Below, piece after piece: positions 18,311-27,466 of a stretch of DNA of 64,000 bases (position 1 is the first letter of the stretch; every line of letters starts with the position of its first letter). This DNA is from Sphingomonas mollis (GTDB taxonomy: Bacteria; Pseudomonadota; Alphaproteobacteria; Sphingomonadales; Sphingomonadaceae). The translations under genes were made by a program, and so were the position numbers. The notes below the pieces were generated by a model that was given only the letters and a program-made list of their open reading frames with translations, did no database searches and was not told the origin of the DNA. The stretch is from assembly GCF_016427505.1 (NCBI RefSeq), contig NZ_JAELXS010000002.1, forward strand, positions 310,001-374,000, written 5' to 3'.

Positions 18311-19243
18311 GTGGCATCCGTGTTGCCGCTTATCCTGATCCTGCAAGCCGCCGCGCCCGGTGCGGCCACGCCGCCCGCGCCGCCGTCCGGCCCGACCGAT
18401 GCGGGGGCGATGATCCCCGAATCGATCCGCGCGATGCTGGATGCCGCGCTGGAATCGGGGAACGACGGCGATGTCTCCACCATCGTCCGCTATGCGCGGT
18501 CGGCCGATCCGTTGAGCGGCGACGCGGTGCTGGCCATCGCGGAGAAATGGCGCGCCGACCGCGCCGCCGCGCGCGAACAGGTGATCCGTCAGGCGAGTTT
18601 CCTGAACCTGTGGAAGGGTCGCGCGGAGGTGGGCGGGTTCGTCACGACGGGCAATTCGGATACTGCGGGTGGCAGCGCGGTGCTGGCGGCGGAGCGTGAG
18701 GGGCTGCAATGGCGGCACAAGTTCCGGGCACAGGCGGATTACCAGGAAAGCCTGAACGTCACGACGCGCGAGCATTACCTGATCTCGTACGAGCCCAACT
18801 ACAAGTTCGACGACCGCGCCTATGTCTATGGCGCGGTCCAGTATGAGAGCGACCGGTTCCTGGGCTATAACGACCGTCTGTCGATATCGAGTGGTGCCGG
18901 TTACAGCCTGGTCAAGGGACCACGGACGCAGCTCGATCTGGAACTGGGGCCGGCATATCGGCACACCGCCTTCACGGACGACACCATCCAGTCGAGCATC
19001 GCCGGGCGTGGATCGCTCGATTTCCGCTGGCAGATACTGGGCGGCCTGACGCTGAGGGAACAGGCATCCGCCTATGTCCAGCGGTTCAATTCGACGGTCA
19101 GCAGCATGACCGCGATCAACGCCAAGCTGCTCGGGCCGCTGTCGGCGCAACTGTCGTACAACGTGCAATATGAAAGCATGCCGCCGGTCGGGCGGGAGAC
19201 GACGGACACCATCAGCCGCGCCTCGCTGGTCTATTCGTTCTGA
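18311..19243 (+). CDS. DUF481 outer-membrane beta-barrel protein (YdiY-like)
   Basis: A 310-aa protein with a hydrophobic N-terminus (start GTG, residues 1-20), a Pro/Ala-rich segment, and a region of alternating beta strands from about residue 95 on. The segment begins LWKGRAEVGGFVTTGNSDTAGGSA, typical of DUF481 (salt-induced outer membrane protein type), and ends in the phenylalanine-terminated strand ASLVYSF expected of a BAM substrate. The central barrel has aromatic girdle residues. Role unknown; family members are induced by salt in some bacteria. It follows rppH by 30 bases and precedes the M20 hydrolase by two. Confidence 0.85.
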   Translation: MASVLPLILILQAAAPGAATPPAPPSGPTDAGAMIPESIRAMLDAALESGNDGDVSTIVRYARSADPLSGDAVLAIAEKWRADRAAAREQVIRQASFLNLWKGRAEVGGFVTTGNSDTAGGSAVLAAEREGLQWRHKFRAQADYQESLNVTTREHYLISYEPNYKFDDRAYVYGAVQYESDRFLGYNDRLSISSGAGYSLVKGPRTQLDLELGPAYRHTAFTDDTIQSSIAGRGSLDFRWQILGGLTLREQASAYVQRFNSTVSSMTAINAKLLGPLSAQLSYNVQYESMPPVGRETTDTISRASLVYSF

Positions 19244-19245
19244 CC

Positions 19246-20454
19246 GTGGCGGCCCTCAGCGCCCTTGAGCGGTCCGTCACCGAACGGATCGACGGCGCGG
19301 CGATGCTGGCGCAGGTCGAGGCATGGGGCGCGATCAACAGCGGCACGCGCAACCTCGCCGGGCTGGCGACGATGGCGACCCGGCTGGCCGATGCCGCCGC
19401 CGCCCTGCCCGGCGACATCCGGCTGGTCGATCCGGTGCCGGTCGACAGCATCGGCGGCGACGGGCGCCGAATCATGCTGGATCACGGCCGGCATCTGGTG
19501 GTGACGGTGCGACCGGATGTGGCGACGCGATTGCTGTTCGTCGGCCATATGGACACGGTGTACGGCGTCGATCACCCGTTCCAGCACCTGACCTGGCGGC
19601 CGGACGGCGCGCTGGTCGGCCCCGGCGTCACCGACATGAAAGGCGGTCTGGCGGTGATGCTGGCCGCACTGACGGCGGTGGAGGCGGACGGCGGCGCGGC
19701 GGGGATCGGGTATGACATCCTCATCAATGCAGACGAGGAAACCGGATCGCTGTCGTCGTCGGCGCTGATCGCCGAGCTGGCGGCGGGCAAGCTGGCGGCG
19801 CTGGGCTACGAACCCGCGCTGGCGGACGGCACGCTGGCCGGCGCGCGGGGCGGCACCGGCAATTTCTCGATCGTGGTACGCGGGCGCAGCGCCCATGCCG
19901 GCCGCAACCCGGAAGATGGCCGCAACGCGGTCGTCGCCGCGTCCGACCTCGCGGTGCGGCTCGCTGCGGCGCGGGCGCCGATGCTGGGAGTCAACCCGGC
20001 GCGGATCGATGGCGGCGGCCCCAATAACATGGTGCCCGATCTCGCCGTCCTGCGCGTGAATTTCCGGCCGCGCGATGCCGAGGCGATCGCACAGGGTCGG
20101 GCGATACTGGACGAGACGGTGGCGACGATCGCCGGCGAGCATGACGTCGGCATCGACCTGCATGGCAGCTTCAATCGACCGCCCAAGCCGATCGATGCCG
20201 GCGCCGAACGCCTGTTCGCGCTGGTCGGTCGCGCCGGTGCCGATCTGGGGCTGACGATCGGCCGGCGCGATACCGGCGGCGTGTGCGACGGCAACAACGT
20301 CGCCGCCGCCGGCGTGCCGGTGGTCGATACGATGGGCGTTCGCGGCGGCGCGATCCATTCGAGCGACGAATTCCTGCTGGTCGACAGTCTGGTCGAACGG
20401 GCGGCCTTGTCGGCGGTCACCATCCTGCGACTGGCAAAAGGGGGGCTGGCATGA
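19246..20454 (+). CDS. M20-family metallopeptidase / amidohydrolase (carboxypeptidase G2-like)
   Basis: A 402-aa dizinc hydrolase starting at GTG. Metal ligands and base are in place: H101 in FVGHMDTVYG, D130 in GVTDMKGG, E164/E165 in NADEETGS, and a C-terminal histidine in GGAIHSSDEF. The dimerisation lid begins after GARGGTGNFSIVV with RSAHAGRNPEDG. Family members cleave N-acyl or glutamyl amides; DapE, an M20 enzyme, is a desuccinylase. Its stop overlaps astA (ATGA), which strongly suggests a role in the arginine succinyltransferase pathway, possibly cleaving N-succinylglutamate in place of AstE. That last step is my inference. Confidence 0.88.
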   Translation: MAALSALERSVTERIDGAAMLAQVEAWGAINSGTRNLAGLATMATRLADAAAALPGDIRLVDPVPVDSIGGDGRRIMLDHGRHLVVTVRPDVATRLLFVGHMDTVYGVDHPFQHLTWRPDGALVGPGVTDMKGGLAVMLAALTAVEADGGAAGIGYDILINADEETGSLSSSALIAELAAGKLAALGYEPALADGTLAGARGGTGNFSIVVRGRSAHAGRNPEDGRNAVVAASDLAVRLAAARAPMLGVNPARIDGGGPNNMVPDLAVLRVNFRPRDAEAIAQGRAILDETVATIAGEHDVGIDLHGSFNRPPKPIDAGAERLFALVGRAGADLGLTIGRRDTGGVCDGNNVAAAGVPVVDTMGVRGGAIHSSDEFLLVDSLVERAALSAVTILRLAKGGLA

Positions 20455-21476
20455 CGTTCCGCATCCGCGCCGCCACCGATGCCGATCTTCAGCATCTGTA
20501 CGAGATGGCGAAGCTGACGGGCGGCGGCTTCACCAACCTGCCGCCCGATCGCCGGTCGCTGAAGGCCAAGCTGGATCGCAGCCATACCGCCTTCGCCCGC
20601 ACCGAGGGGCCGGTGATCGACGAACTGTTCGTGCTGGTGCTCGAGAATACGAGGACCGGCGAGGTGCGCGGTACGTGCCAGTTGTTCACGCAGGTCGGCG
20701 AGCAGCATCCGTTCTACAGCTATCGCCTCGGCACGCTGACGCAGCACAGCCGCGAACTGGGGCGGACGTTTCGCGCCGAGATGCTGACGCTGACCACCGA
20801 TCTGGAAGGGTCGAGCGAAGTCGGCGGGCTGTTCCTTCATCCCGGCGAGCGCGCGGGCGGGCTCGGGCTGCTGCTCGCGCGGTCGCGATACCTGTTCATT
20901 GCCGCGCACCGGCCGCGTTTCGCCGATCGCATTCTGGCGGAGTTGCGCGGGGTGATCGACGAGGCGGGGGGATCGCCGTTCTGGGACGGGCTGGCCGGGC
21001 GCTTCTTCGGGATGAATTTTCAGGATGCCGACCAGTTCAATGCGATCAACGGGCATCAGTTCATCGCCGACCTGATGCCCAAGCACCCGATCTATACCGC
21101 CATGCTGTCCGACGGCGCCCGCGCTGCGATCGGCCTGCCGCACCCATCCGGGCGGGCGGCGATGCGGATGCTGGAGCATGAGGGGTTCCGGTACGAGGGT
21201 TATCTCGACATCTTCGATGGCGGCCCGACGATGACCGCGCGCACCGATCAGGTGACTTCGGTGCGCGGCGCGGCCGAGGCGCGCGTGGTGGCGATCGACG
21301 GCATGAACGACGGCGGCGGCGACGACGAATTGGTTGCCAGCGGTCGGCTGGCCGCATTCCGCTGCGCGTTCGGTCGGGTACGCGAGGTGGCGGACGGCGT
21401 CCTCCTGTCGCCCGACTGCGCCGCCGCGCTGGGGGTCGAGGCAGGGGACAGCGTGATGCGGGTCGGGCGATGGTAG
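20451..21476 (+). CDS. astA: Arginine N-succinyltransferase
   Basis: First step of the ammonia-producing AST pathway: arginine plus succinyl-CoA to N2-succinylarginine. The 341-aa protein matches AstA: MTFRIRAATDADLQHLYEMA at the start, GGGFTNLP, a GNAT-like core with SSEVGGLFLHPGERAGGLG, then FADRILAELRGV, SPFWDGLAGRFFGM and HPIYTAMLSDGARAAIG. The ATG at 20451 overlaps the M20 hydrolase stop; the longer frame from 20283 is a shadow. astB follows with minimal spacing, completing a tight three-gene unit. astC and astD are not in the window. Confidence 0.95.
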   Translation: MTFRIRAATDADLQHLYEMAKLTGGGFTNLPPDRRSLKAKLDRSHTAFARTEGPVIDELFVLVLENTRTGEVRGTCQLFTQVGEQHPFYSYRLGTLTQHSRELGRTFRAEMLTLTTDLEGSSEVGGLFLHPGERAGGLGLLLARSRYLFIAAHRPRFADRILAELRGVIDEAGGSPFWDGLAGRFFGMNFQDADQFNAINGHQFIADLMPKHPIYTAMLSDGARAAIGLPHPSGRAAMRMLEHEGFRYEGYLDIFDGGPTMTARTDQVTSVRGAAEARVVAIDGMNDGGGDDELVASGRLAAFRCAFGRVREVADGVLLSPDCAAALGVEAGDSVMRVGRW

Positions 21477-21484
21477 GGCTGCCG

Positions 21485-22741
21485 ATGACGGGACTGGTCG
21501 AGATCAATTTCGACGGCATCATCGGCCCCAGCCATAATTATGCCGGCCTCAGCCCCGGCAATCTGGCGGCGACGCGCAACGCCGGCAAGGTCGCGCACCC
21601 CCGCGCCGCCGCGTTGCAGGGGATCGCCAAGATGCGCGCCAACCTGTCGCTGGGGCTGGTGCAGGGTATCCTGCCGCCGCACCCCCGCCCCGACCACCGC
21701 TGGCTTGCCGCCCTCGCCACCGATTACGATCGCGCGCCGATCCATCTGAAGGCGCAGGCATTGTCCGCGTCGGCGATGTGGGCGGCCAACGCCGCCACCG
21801 TCTCGCCCGCCCCGGACACAGGCGACGGTCGCTGCCACCTGACGGTCGCCAATCTGGTGACGATGGCGCATCGCAGCCATGAATGGCCGGCGACGCTGGC
21901 GATGCTGCGCATGGCGTTCGCCGACCCCGCGTTTGCCGTCCACCCGCCGGTGCCCGCGCCGTTCGGGGACGAGGGCGCCGCCAACCACATGCGGCTGACC
22001 GATCATCACGGTGCCGCCGGCGTCGAGATATTCGTCTATGGCGAAGCGGGCGGCCCCTTCCCCGCGCGGCAGTCGCGCGAGGCGAGCGAGGCGGTGGCGC
22101 GCGCGCATGGGTTGGACCCGGCGCGCACGCTGTTCGTGGAGCAGTCCGCCGCCGCGATCGCCGCCGGTGCGTTCCACAACGATGTCGTCGCGGTCGCCAA
22201 CGAACGCGTGCTGTTCGCGCATGAACAGGCGTTCGCCGATCCGGCGCAGGTGTATGCCGACCTCCGCCGCCTGCTTCCCGCGATCGAGATCGTCGAGGTG
22301 CCGGCCGCCGCCGTCAGCCTGCAGGATGCGATCACGTCGTACCTGTTCAACGCGCAGCTCGTCTCGACCGGGGATGGCGCGACGCTGGTCCTGCCCGACG
22401 AGGCGCGCGCGAACGCCGCGGTGTGGCGATGGCTGGAGCGGCATGTGGCCGGCAACGGCCCGATCCGCCGGCTGCATGTGGTCGATGTCCGCGAATCGAT
22501 GGCCAATGGTGGTGGCCCTGCGTGCCTGCGGCTGCGGGTCGTCGCCGATCCGGCCACGATCGACCCGCGCTTTCTGGTCGATGACAGCAAGCTGGACCGG
22601 ATCGCCGCGCTGGTGGCGGAGGCGTGGCCGGAGGCGATCGCGGCCGATGCGATCGGCGATCCTGCGCTGATCGCCGTCATCGAAGGCGCGCGTCGTCGGT
22701 TGCTGGGCCTGCTTGATCTGGGTGAGTTGATCGACGCCTAG
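21485..22741 (+). CDS. astB: N-succinylarginine dihydrolase
   Basis: Second AST step: succinylarginine to succinylornithine, two ammonia and carbon dioxide. 418 aa, guanidino-group hydrolase fold. Diagnostic: VEINFDGIIGPSHNYAGLSPGN at the start (split here for length), a histidine in AFHNDVVAVAN, and the catalytic cysteine in GGGPACLRLR. An ATG at 21470 overlaps the astA stop, but the ATG at 21485 puts the conserved VEINFDG at the family position and has AGGG in good spacing (21475-21478), so I chose it. A repeat-bearing non-coding stretch follows. Confidence 0.94.
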   Translation: MTGLVEINFDGIIGPSHNYAGLSPGNLAATRNAGKVAHPRAAALQGIAKMRANLSLGLVQGILPPHPRPDHRWLAALATDYDRAPIHLKAQALSASAMWAANAATVSPAPDTGDGRCHLTVANLVTMAHRSHEWPATLAMLRMAFADPAFAVHPPVPAPFGDEGAANHMRLTDHHGAAGVEIFVYGEAGGPFPARQSREASEAVARAHGLDPARTLFVEQSAAAIAAGAFHNDVVAVANERVLFAHEQAFADPAQVYADLRRLLPAIEIVEVPAAAVSLQDAITSYLFNAQLVSTGDGATLVLPDEARANAAVWRWLERHVAGNGPIRRLHVVDVRESMANGGGPACLRLRVVADPATIDPRFLVDDSKLDRIAALVAEAWPEAIAADAIGDPALIAVIEGARRRLLGLLDLGELIDA

Positions 22742-22764
22742 ACCCTTTCCACCCTCACCCTTCC

Positions 22765-22803
22765 GCGGCTTTGCCGCTCCCTCCCTCTCCCGCCGGGAGA
22801 GGG
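22765..22803. repeat. Tandem hairpin repeat downstream of astB
   Basis: GCGGC/GCCGC around TTT (22765-22777) is followed by CCCTCTCCC/GGGAGAGGG around GCC (22783-22803). It sits 24 bases after the astB stop. The pattern is a typical REP-like intergenic element and may stabilise or end the ast transcript; no U-run follows. Confidence 0.7.
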
Positions 22804-22905
22804 AACGACGCCCTAAACTGTCGGGTTAACTGACAGATAACCATATCGCTTAACCCGGATATGGCGGATTTCCGGGATTGGCCCCGGTCTTGCCTAACTA
22901 CGACC

Positions 22906-23124
22906 ATGCTGACCCGCCTTGCCCGCCTGTTCGTCATCAAGACCAAATTCGAGGCGTTCCTCGTCATCTATGGCCTCGCGCTCGGCGCGACGCATCGGGG
23001 GGTGCAGTATCTTCAGCAATATCCCGGTACGGGTGGCTGGCTGTTGTTCGCGTGCTGCCCGATCGCGGTGTTCATGGCCGGCGGCCGCATCCTCGACTCG
23101 CTGGAGCGCGAATATGCTGGCTGA
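22906..23124 (+). CDS. Small conserved-looking membrane protein (72 aa)
   Basis: A 72-aa protein, MLTRLARLFVIKTKFEAFLV at its start, with two hydrophobic segments (about residues 16-30 and 41-57) and a charged tail ILDSLEREY. Two cysteines lie in FACCPIAVF. The start at 22906 is favoured over an in-frame ATG at 22861, whose codons run through a GC-poor promoter-like stretch. It precedes cysD by 67 bases on the same strand and might share its transcript. I do not recognise a named domain. Function unknown. Confidence 0.65.
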   Translation: MLTRLARLFVIKTKFEAFLVIYGLALGATHRGVQYLQQYPGTGGWLLFACCPIAVFMAGGRILDSLEREYAG

Positions 23125-23191
23125 CGCGCTTTCCCGGTCAACAGGATAACTTGGCTCCTTTCCGGCGCGGTCTCGCCTATCTGCACAGGAC

Positions 23192-24091
23192 ATGAGCACG
23201 CTCACCCATCTGCAACGCCTCGAAGCCGAGAGCATCCATATCCTGCGCGAGGTCGTCGCCGAGACCGAGCGACCGGTGATGCTGTATTCGGTCGGCAAGG
23301 ATTCGGCGGTGATGCTGCATCTGGCGAAGAAGGCGTTCGCGCCGGGCAAGCCGCCCTTCCCGCTGCTGCATGTCGACACGACGTGGAAATTCCGCGCGAT
23401 GTACGACCTGCGCGACCGGGCCGCCGCCGAGGCCGGCATGGAACTGATCGTCCATCGCAACCCGGAGGCGGAGGCGCAGGCGATCAACCCGTTCGATCAT
23501 GGCGGCCGCCACACCGACATGTGGAAGACGGAGGGGCTGAAACAGGCGCTGACGCTGGGCGGGTACGACGCCGCCTTCGGTGGCGCGAGACGTGACGAGG
23601 AGAAGAGCCGGGCGAAGGAGCGCATCTTCTCGTTCCGCTCCGCCAGCCATGGCTGGGACCCCAAGGCGCAGCGGCCGGAATTGTGGCGGTTGTACAATAC
23701 CCGCCTGAACCGCGGCGAATCGCTGCGCGTGTTTCCGCTGTCGAACTGGACCGAGCTGGATATCTGGCAGTACATCCTGGCCGAGGGGATCGAGATCGTC
23801 CCCCTTTATTTCGCCGCGCCGCGCCCGACCGTGGAGCGCGACGGCATGTTGCTGATGGTCGATGACGACCGGTTCCGGCTGCATCCCGGCGAGGTGCCGG
23901 TGGAGCGGTCGATCCGTTTCCGGACGCTCGGCTGTTACCCGCTGACCGGCGCGGTCGAGAGCGAGGCGGATACGCTGTCCGCGATCATCCAGGAGATGCT
24001 GTTGACGACCACGTCGGAGCGGCAGGGCCGGGCGATCGATCACGATCAGTCGGGCAGCATGGAAAAGAAGAAGCGCGAGGGATATTTCTGA
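23192..24091 (+). CDS. cysD: Sulfate adenylyltransferase subunit 2
   Basis: Small subunit of ATP sulfurylase, making adenosine 5'-phosphosulfate from sulfate and ATP, driven by the GTPase CysN. The 299-aa protein has the PAPS-reductase/PP-loop fold: pyrophosphate loop [66 protein letters not shown], and [11 protein letters not shown], all CysD signatures. It ends KKKREGYF, the usual terminus. cysNC begins one base after its stop (TGAcATG), so the two are coupled. Confidence 0.97.
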   Translation: MSTLTHLQRLEAESIHILREVVAETERPVMLYSVGKDSAVMLHLAKKAFAPGKPPFPLLHVDTTWKFRAMYDLRDRAAAEAGMELIVHRNPEAEAQAINPFDHGGRHTDMWKTEGLKQALTLGGYDAAFGGARRDEEKSRAKERIFSFRSASHGWDPKAQRPELWRLYNTRLNRGESLRVFPLSNWTELDIWQYILAEGIEIVPLYFAAPRPTVERDGMLLMVDDDRFRLHPGEVPVERSIRFRTLGCYPLTGAVESEADTLSAIIQEMLLTTTSERQGRAIDHDQSGSMEKKKREGYF

Positions 24092-24092
24092 C

Positions 24093-26006
24093 ATGACGGC
24101 CTATCGCCCCGATGCGCTCGTCGCCGAGGATATCGACGCCTATCTGGCGGGCCACGCCGCCAAGACGATGCTGCGCTTCATCACCTGCGGGTCGGTGGAC
24201 GACGGCAAGTCGACGCTGATCGGCCGCCTGCTGTACGATTCGCGCGCGATCTTCGAGGATCAGCTGGCGGCGCTGGAGGCGGATTCGGCGCGGGTCGGCA
24301 CGCAAGGGACGAATATCGATTTCGCGTTGCTGGTCGACGGCCTGACAGCCGAGCGCGAGCAGGGCATCACGATCGACGTCGCCTATCGCTTCTTCGCGAC
24401 CGAGCGACGCAAATTCATCGTCGCCGACACGCCCGGCCACGAACAATATACCCGCAACATGGTGACGGGCGCCTCGACCGCCGACTGCGCCGTCATCCTG
24501 ATCGATGCGCGCAAGGGCGTGCTGACCCAGACGCGGCGGCACAGCTATCTGGCGAACCTCGTCGGTATCCGTGAGATCGTGCTGGCGGTGAACAAGATGG
24601 ATCTGGTCGGCTACGACCAGTCCGTGTTCGACAGCATCGTCGAGGAATATCGCGCCTTTGCCGCCTCGATCGGCATCGACCGCTTCACCGCCATTCCGCT
24701 GTCAGGCCTGACCGGCGCGAACGTGACCGAACGCGCCGATGCCATGCCCTGGTATGCGGGGCCGACGCTGCTCCAGCATCTGGAGGTCGTGCCGGTCGAT
24801 ACCGATCGCGCGGCGACGCGGCCGTTCCGCCTGCCGGTGCAATGGGTCAACCGGCCCGATCTGGACTTTCGCGGGTTCGCCGGCATGATCGCGGCCGGAT
24901 CGGTCAGCGTCGGCGAGCGGGTCCGCATCGTCCCGTCGGGCCGCACCACGCAGGTGGCGCGGATCATCGGTGCGGACGGCGAGCGCACCCGGGCGGTGGC
25001 CGGCGAGGCGGTGACGGTGACGCTGGCGGACGAGGTCGATTGCTCGCGCGGCGACGTGATCGCCGCCGCCGACAGCCCCCCGGCGATCGCCGACCAGTTC
25101 GTCGCGACGATCGTCTGGCTGGCCGACCAGCCAATGGTGCAGGGTCGCGGTTACTGGCTGAAACTCGGCACGCAGATGGTCAACGCGACCGTCCAGCCGC
25201 CCCGCTACGTGATCGACGTGAATACGCAGGCCGAATTGTCGGCCACCACGCTGGAACTGAACGATATCGGCGTGGCCGAGGTCTATTGCGACCGCCAGAT
25301 CGTGTTCGAACCCTATGCCGATGGCGTCGATCTGGGTGGCTTCATCCTGATCGACCGCGCGACCAACGCGACCGTCGCAGCGGGGATGATCGATCAGGCG
25401 CTGCGCCGCTCGGGCGATGTCCACTGGCAGTCGATCGACGTGACGCGCGAGGCGCATGCGTCCCAGAAGGGACAGAGCCCGCGCGTGCTGTGGTTCACCG
25501 GCCTGTCCGGATCGGGCAAGTCGACGATCGCCAATCTGGTCGAACGGAAACTGCACGCACTCGGCCGCCACAGCTTCCTGCTCGACGGCGATAATATCCG
25601 CCACGGTTTGAACCGCGATCTCGATTTCTCCGAGGCCGGGCGGATCGAAAATGTCCGGCGGGTGGGAGAGGTGGCGCGGTTGATGGCGGATGCGGGGCTG
25701 ATCGTCCTCACCGCCTTCATCTCGCCCTTCCGCGCCGAACGTGACATGGTGCGCGGCATGTTGCCGGTCGGGGAATTCGTCGAAATCTTTGTCGATACCC
25801 CGCTGGCCGTGGCGGAGGCGCGTGACGTGAAGGGGCTGTATGCCAAGGCGCGAGCCGGCCAGATCGCCGATTTCACCGGCATCTCCAGCCCGTACGAAGC
25901 GCCTGCCCGGCCGGATATCCGCATCGACACGACGCGCGAGACGCCGGAAACGGCAGCCGAGCGGATCGTGGAGCATGTGATCGGCATCTGGAGCCCCGAC
26001 CTTTGA
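24093..26006 (+). CDS. cysNC: Bifunctional sulfate adenylyltransferase subunit 1 / adenylylsulfate kinase
   Basis: A 637-aa fusion of CysN (GTPase subunit of ATP sulfurylase) and CysC (APS kinase, making PAPS). The CysN part has P-loop GSVDDGKS at 33-40, switch DTPGHEQY at 112-119 and NKMD at 167-170, followed by translation-factor beta barrels. The CysC part begins near residue 455, with its own P-loop GLSGSGKS at 470-477, then [17 protein letters not shown] and [10 protein letters not shown]. Fused CysNC is common in alphaproteobacteria. Its TGA overlaps the TTG start of cysQ. Confidence 0.96.
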   Translation: MTAYRPDALVAEDIDAYLAGHAAKTMLRFITCGSVDDGKSTLIGRLLYDSRAIFEDQLAALEADSARVGTQGTNIDFALLVDGLTAEREQGITIDVAYRFFATERRKFIVADTPGHEQYTRNMVTGASTADCAVILIDARKGVLTQTRRHSYLANLVGIREIVLAVNKMDLVGYDQSVFDSIVEEYRAFAASIGIDRFTAIPLSGLTGANVTERADAMPWYAGPTLLQHLEVVPVDTDRAATRPFRLPVQWVNRPDLDFRGFAGMIAAGSVSVGERVRIVPSGRTTQVARIIGADGERTRAVAGEAVTVTLADEVDCSRGDVIAAADSPPAIADQFVATIVWLADQPMVQGRGYWLKLGTQMVNATVQPPRYVIDVNTQAELSATTLELNDIGVAEVYCDRQIVFEPYADGVDLGGFILIDRATNATVAAGMIDQALRRSGDVHWQSIDVTREAHASQKGQSPRVLWFTGLSGSGKSTIANLVERKLHALGRHSFLLDGDNIRHGLNRDLDFSEAGRIENVRRVGEVARLMADAGLIVLTAFISPFRAERDMVRGMLPVGEFVEIFVDTPLAVAEARDVKGLYAKARAGQIADFTGISSPYEAPARPDIRIDTTRETPETAAERIVEHVIGIWSPDL

Positions 26007-26740
26007 CCGACACCGCACTGGCCGCCGTGATCGCCCGCGAGGCGGGGATATTGCTGAAGGCGATCCGGGCCGAAGGACGCGAGGCCGGCAAGGCGCTGGG
26101 CGATCGTGGCGATGCGGAGGCGAACCGGCTGATCCTCGCGCGCCTCGCCGCCGAACGCCCGGACGATTTCGTACTGTCCGAAGAGAGCATCGACGATCGT
26201 CGCCGTTGCGGTGCGCGGCGGGTATGGATCGTCGATCCGCTGGACGGCACGAAGGAATATGCCGGCGGACTGGCCGACTGGGCGGTGCATATCGGCCTGG
26301 CGGTCGACGGCCGGCCATCAGTGGGGGCGGTGGCCGTGCCCGAACTGGACCGGGTGTGGTGCACCGACCATGCCCATGCCGCGCTGGCGCCGTTGCAGGA
26401 TCGCCTGCGCGTCGTCGTCAGCCGATCGCGTTGCCCCGATATCGCCCATGACGTCGGCGTCGCGCTGGATGCCGAAATGATCGGCATGGGATCGGCCGGG
26501 GCGAAGGCGATGGCGGTCGTCGATGGCCGCGCCGATATCTATCTGCACGAGGGCGGCCAGTATGAATGGGACAATTGCGCCCCCGCCGCCGTGGCGCTTG
26601 CCGCCGGGCTGCATGCGTCGCGGATCGACGGCAGTCCGCTGGTCTATAACTGTGCGGACCCGTTGCTGCCCGATCTGCTGATCTGTCGGCCGGAACTGGC
26701 GACGCAGGTGCTGGCCACGATCGCCGAGGCGCGCGGCTGA
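26003..26740 (+). CDS. cysQ: 3'(2'),5'-bisphosphate nucleotidase
   Basis: Hydrolyses 3'-phosphoadenosine 5'-phosphate (PAP), the by-product of PAPS use, to AMP. 245 aa of the inositol-monophosphatase fold: SEES (about 59-62), the metal site [12 protein letters not shown] at about 75-86, and a C-terminal motif [16 protein letters not shown]. Start is TTG, overlapping the cysNC stop (TTGA), which fixes its place in the operon and supports the role in sulfate assimilation. The convergent gene ends only two bases away. Confidence 0.93.
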   Translation: MTDTALAAVIAREAGILLKAIRAEGREAGKALGDRGDAEANRLILARLAAERPDDFVLSEESIDDRRRCGARRVWIVDPLDGTKEYAGGLADWAVHIGLAVDGRPSVGAVAVPELDRVWCTDHAHAALAPLQDRLRVVVSRSRCPDIAHDVGVALDAEMIGMGSAGAKAMAVVDGRADIYLHEGGQYEWDNCAPAAVALAAGLHASRIDGSPLVYNCADPLLPDLLICRPELATQVLATIAEARG

Positions 26741-26741
26741 G

Positions 26742-27329
26742 TTAGATGGGCATGCGTTCCAGCATCCGCGCCATCACCCGGCGATAGAGCGTCTCGCCGT
26801 CCACCAGCAGGTCGATCATCGGATCGGTCGGGTCGGCCATGACGCCGTCGCCCGGAAAATAGCCGATCCGGTCGGTCACGACATGCGCGCCGATCCCATT
26901 GTAGAAATCGGCCAGCGCCTCGATCACCCGTTTCGACCGGCCATAGCTGTGATCGCCGTCGATCCACGCCGACGACGGCAGGAATACCCCGACGTAACGA
27001 CGCCAGTGGCGCAGATGCCCCGTCACACGTTCGACATGCGACTCCGCCTCGCCATCGCCATAAGCGCAATCGAACAGATAGGTCGGTGACGCCGTCCGGG
27101 CGATCATCGCGGGATCGACCGGGTCGGTCAGCACGAGAAAACCGTCCCGGCGCAGGCGTGTTGCAAAGGCGCTGCCGACGCGCCCGGTCGCGCCCAGCAC
27201 GATGGCGCTGCCCGGCGCCTCCGCCGTTTCGCCACGCCGATCGGCGCCGGCGCTTGCCTGCATATCGTTCAATGCGATCTCCCGGACCGGGGGCGCCACG
27301 ATCGTGGCGCCGGGGTCCGGTGCGGACAT
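26742..27329 (-). CDS. NAD(P)-binding Rossmann-like protein of unknown function
   Basis: A 195-aa protein. I place the start at the ATG at 27329 because GGAGG lies about 10 bases upstream; a TTG at 27356 is less likely. After about 40 variable residues comes SAIVLGATGRVGSAFATRLRRD, a nucleotide-binding glycine motif, then a region with FDCAYGDGEAESHVERVTGH and VGVFLPSSAWIDGDHSYGRSK, which recalls the S and Y-x-x-x-K layout of extended SDRs (SSAW, YGRSK). It is shorter than normal epimerases. It converges on cysQ and is divergent from an acyl-CoA dehydrogenase pair. Function not known to me. Confidence 0.6.
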   Translation of the reverse strand: MSAPDPGATIVAPPVREIALNDMQASAGADRRGETAEAPGSAIVLGATGRVGSAFATRLRRDGFLVLTDPVDPAMIARTASPTYLFDCAYGDGEAESHVERVTGHLRHWRRYVGVFLPSSAWIDGDHSYGRSKRVIEALADFYNGIGAHVVTDRIGYFPGDGVMADPTDPMIDLLVDGETLYRRVMARMLERMPI

Positions 27330-27466
27330 CCTGCCCGCCTCCGATGCGTTTCGCAATCGGTCAATGAAAAGATCGTTATCGAAGATCGGGTATGCTTTTT
27401 CGATGTCGGGCTTGCGGTCGATCTCGTGGATGTTATCTCTTGCGACAGAACATATCGGAGAGAGTG

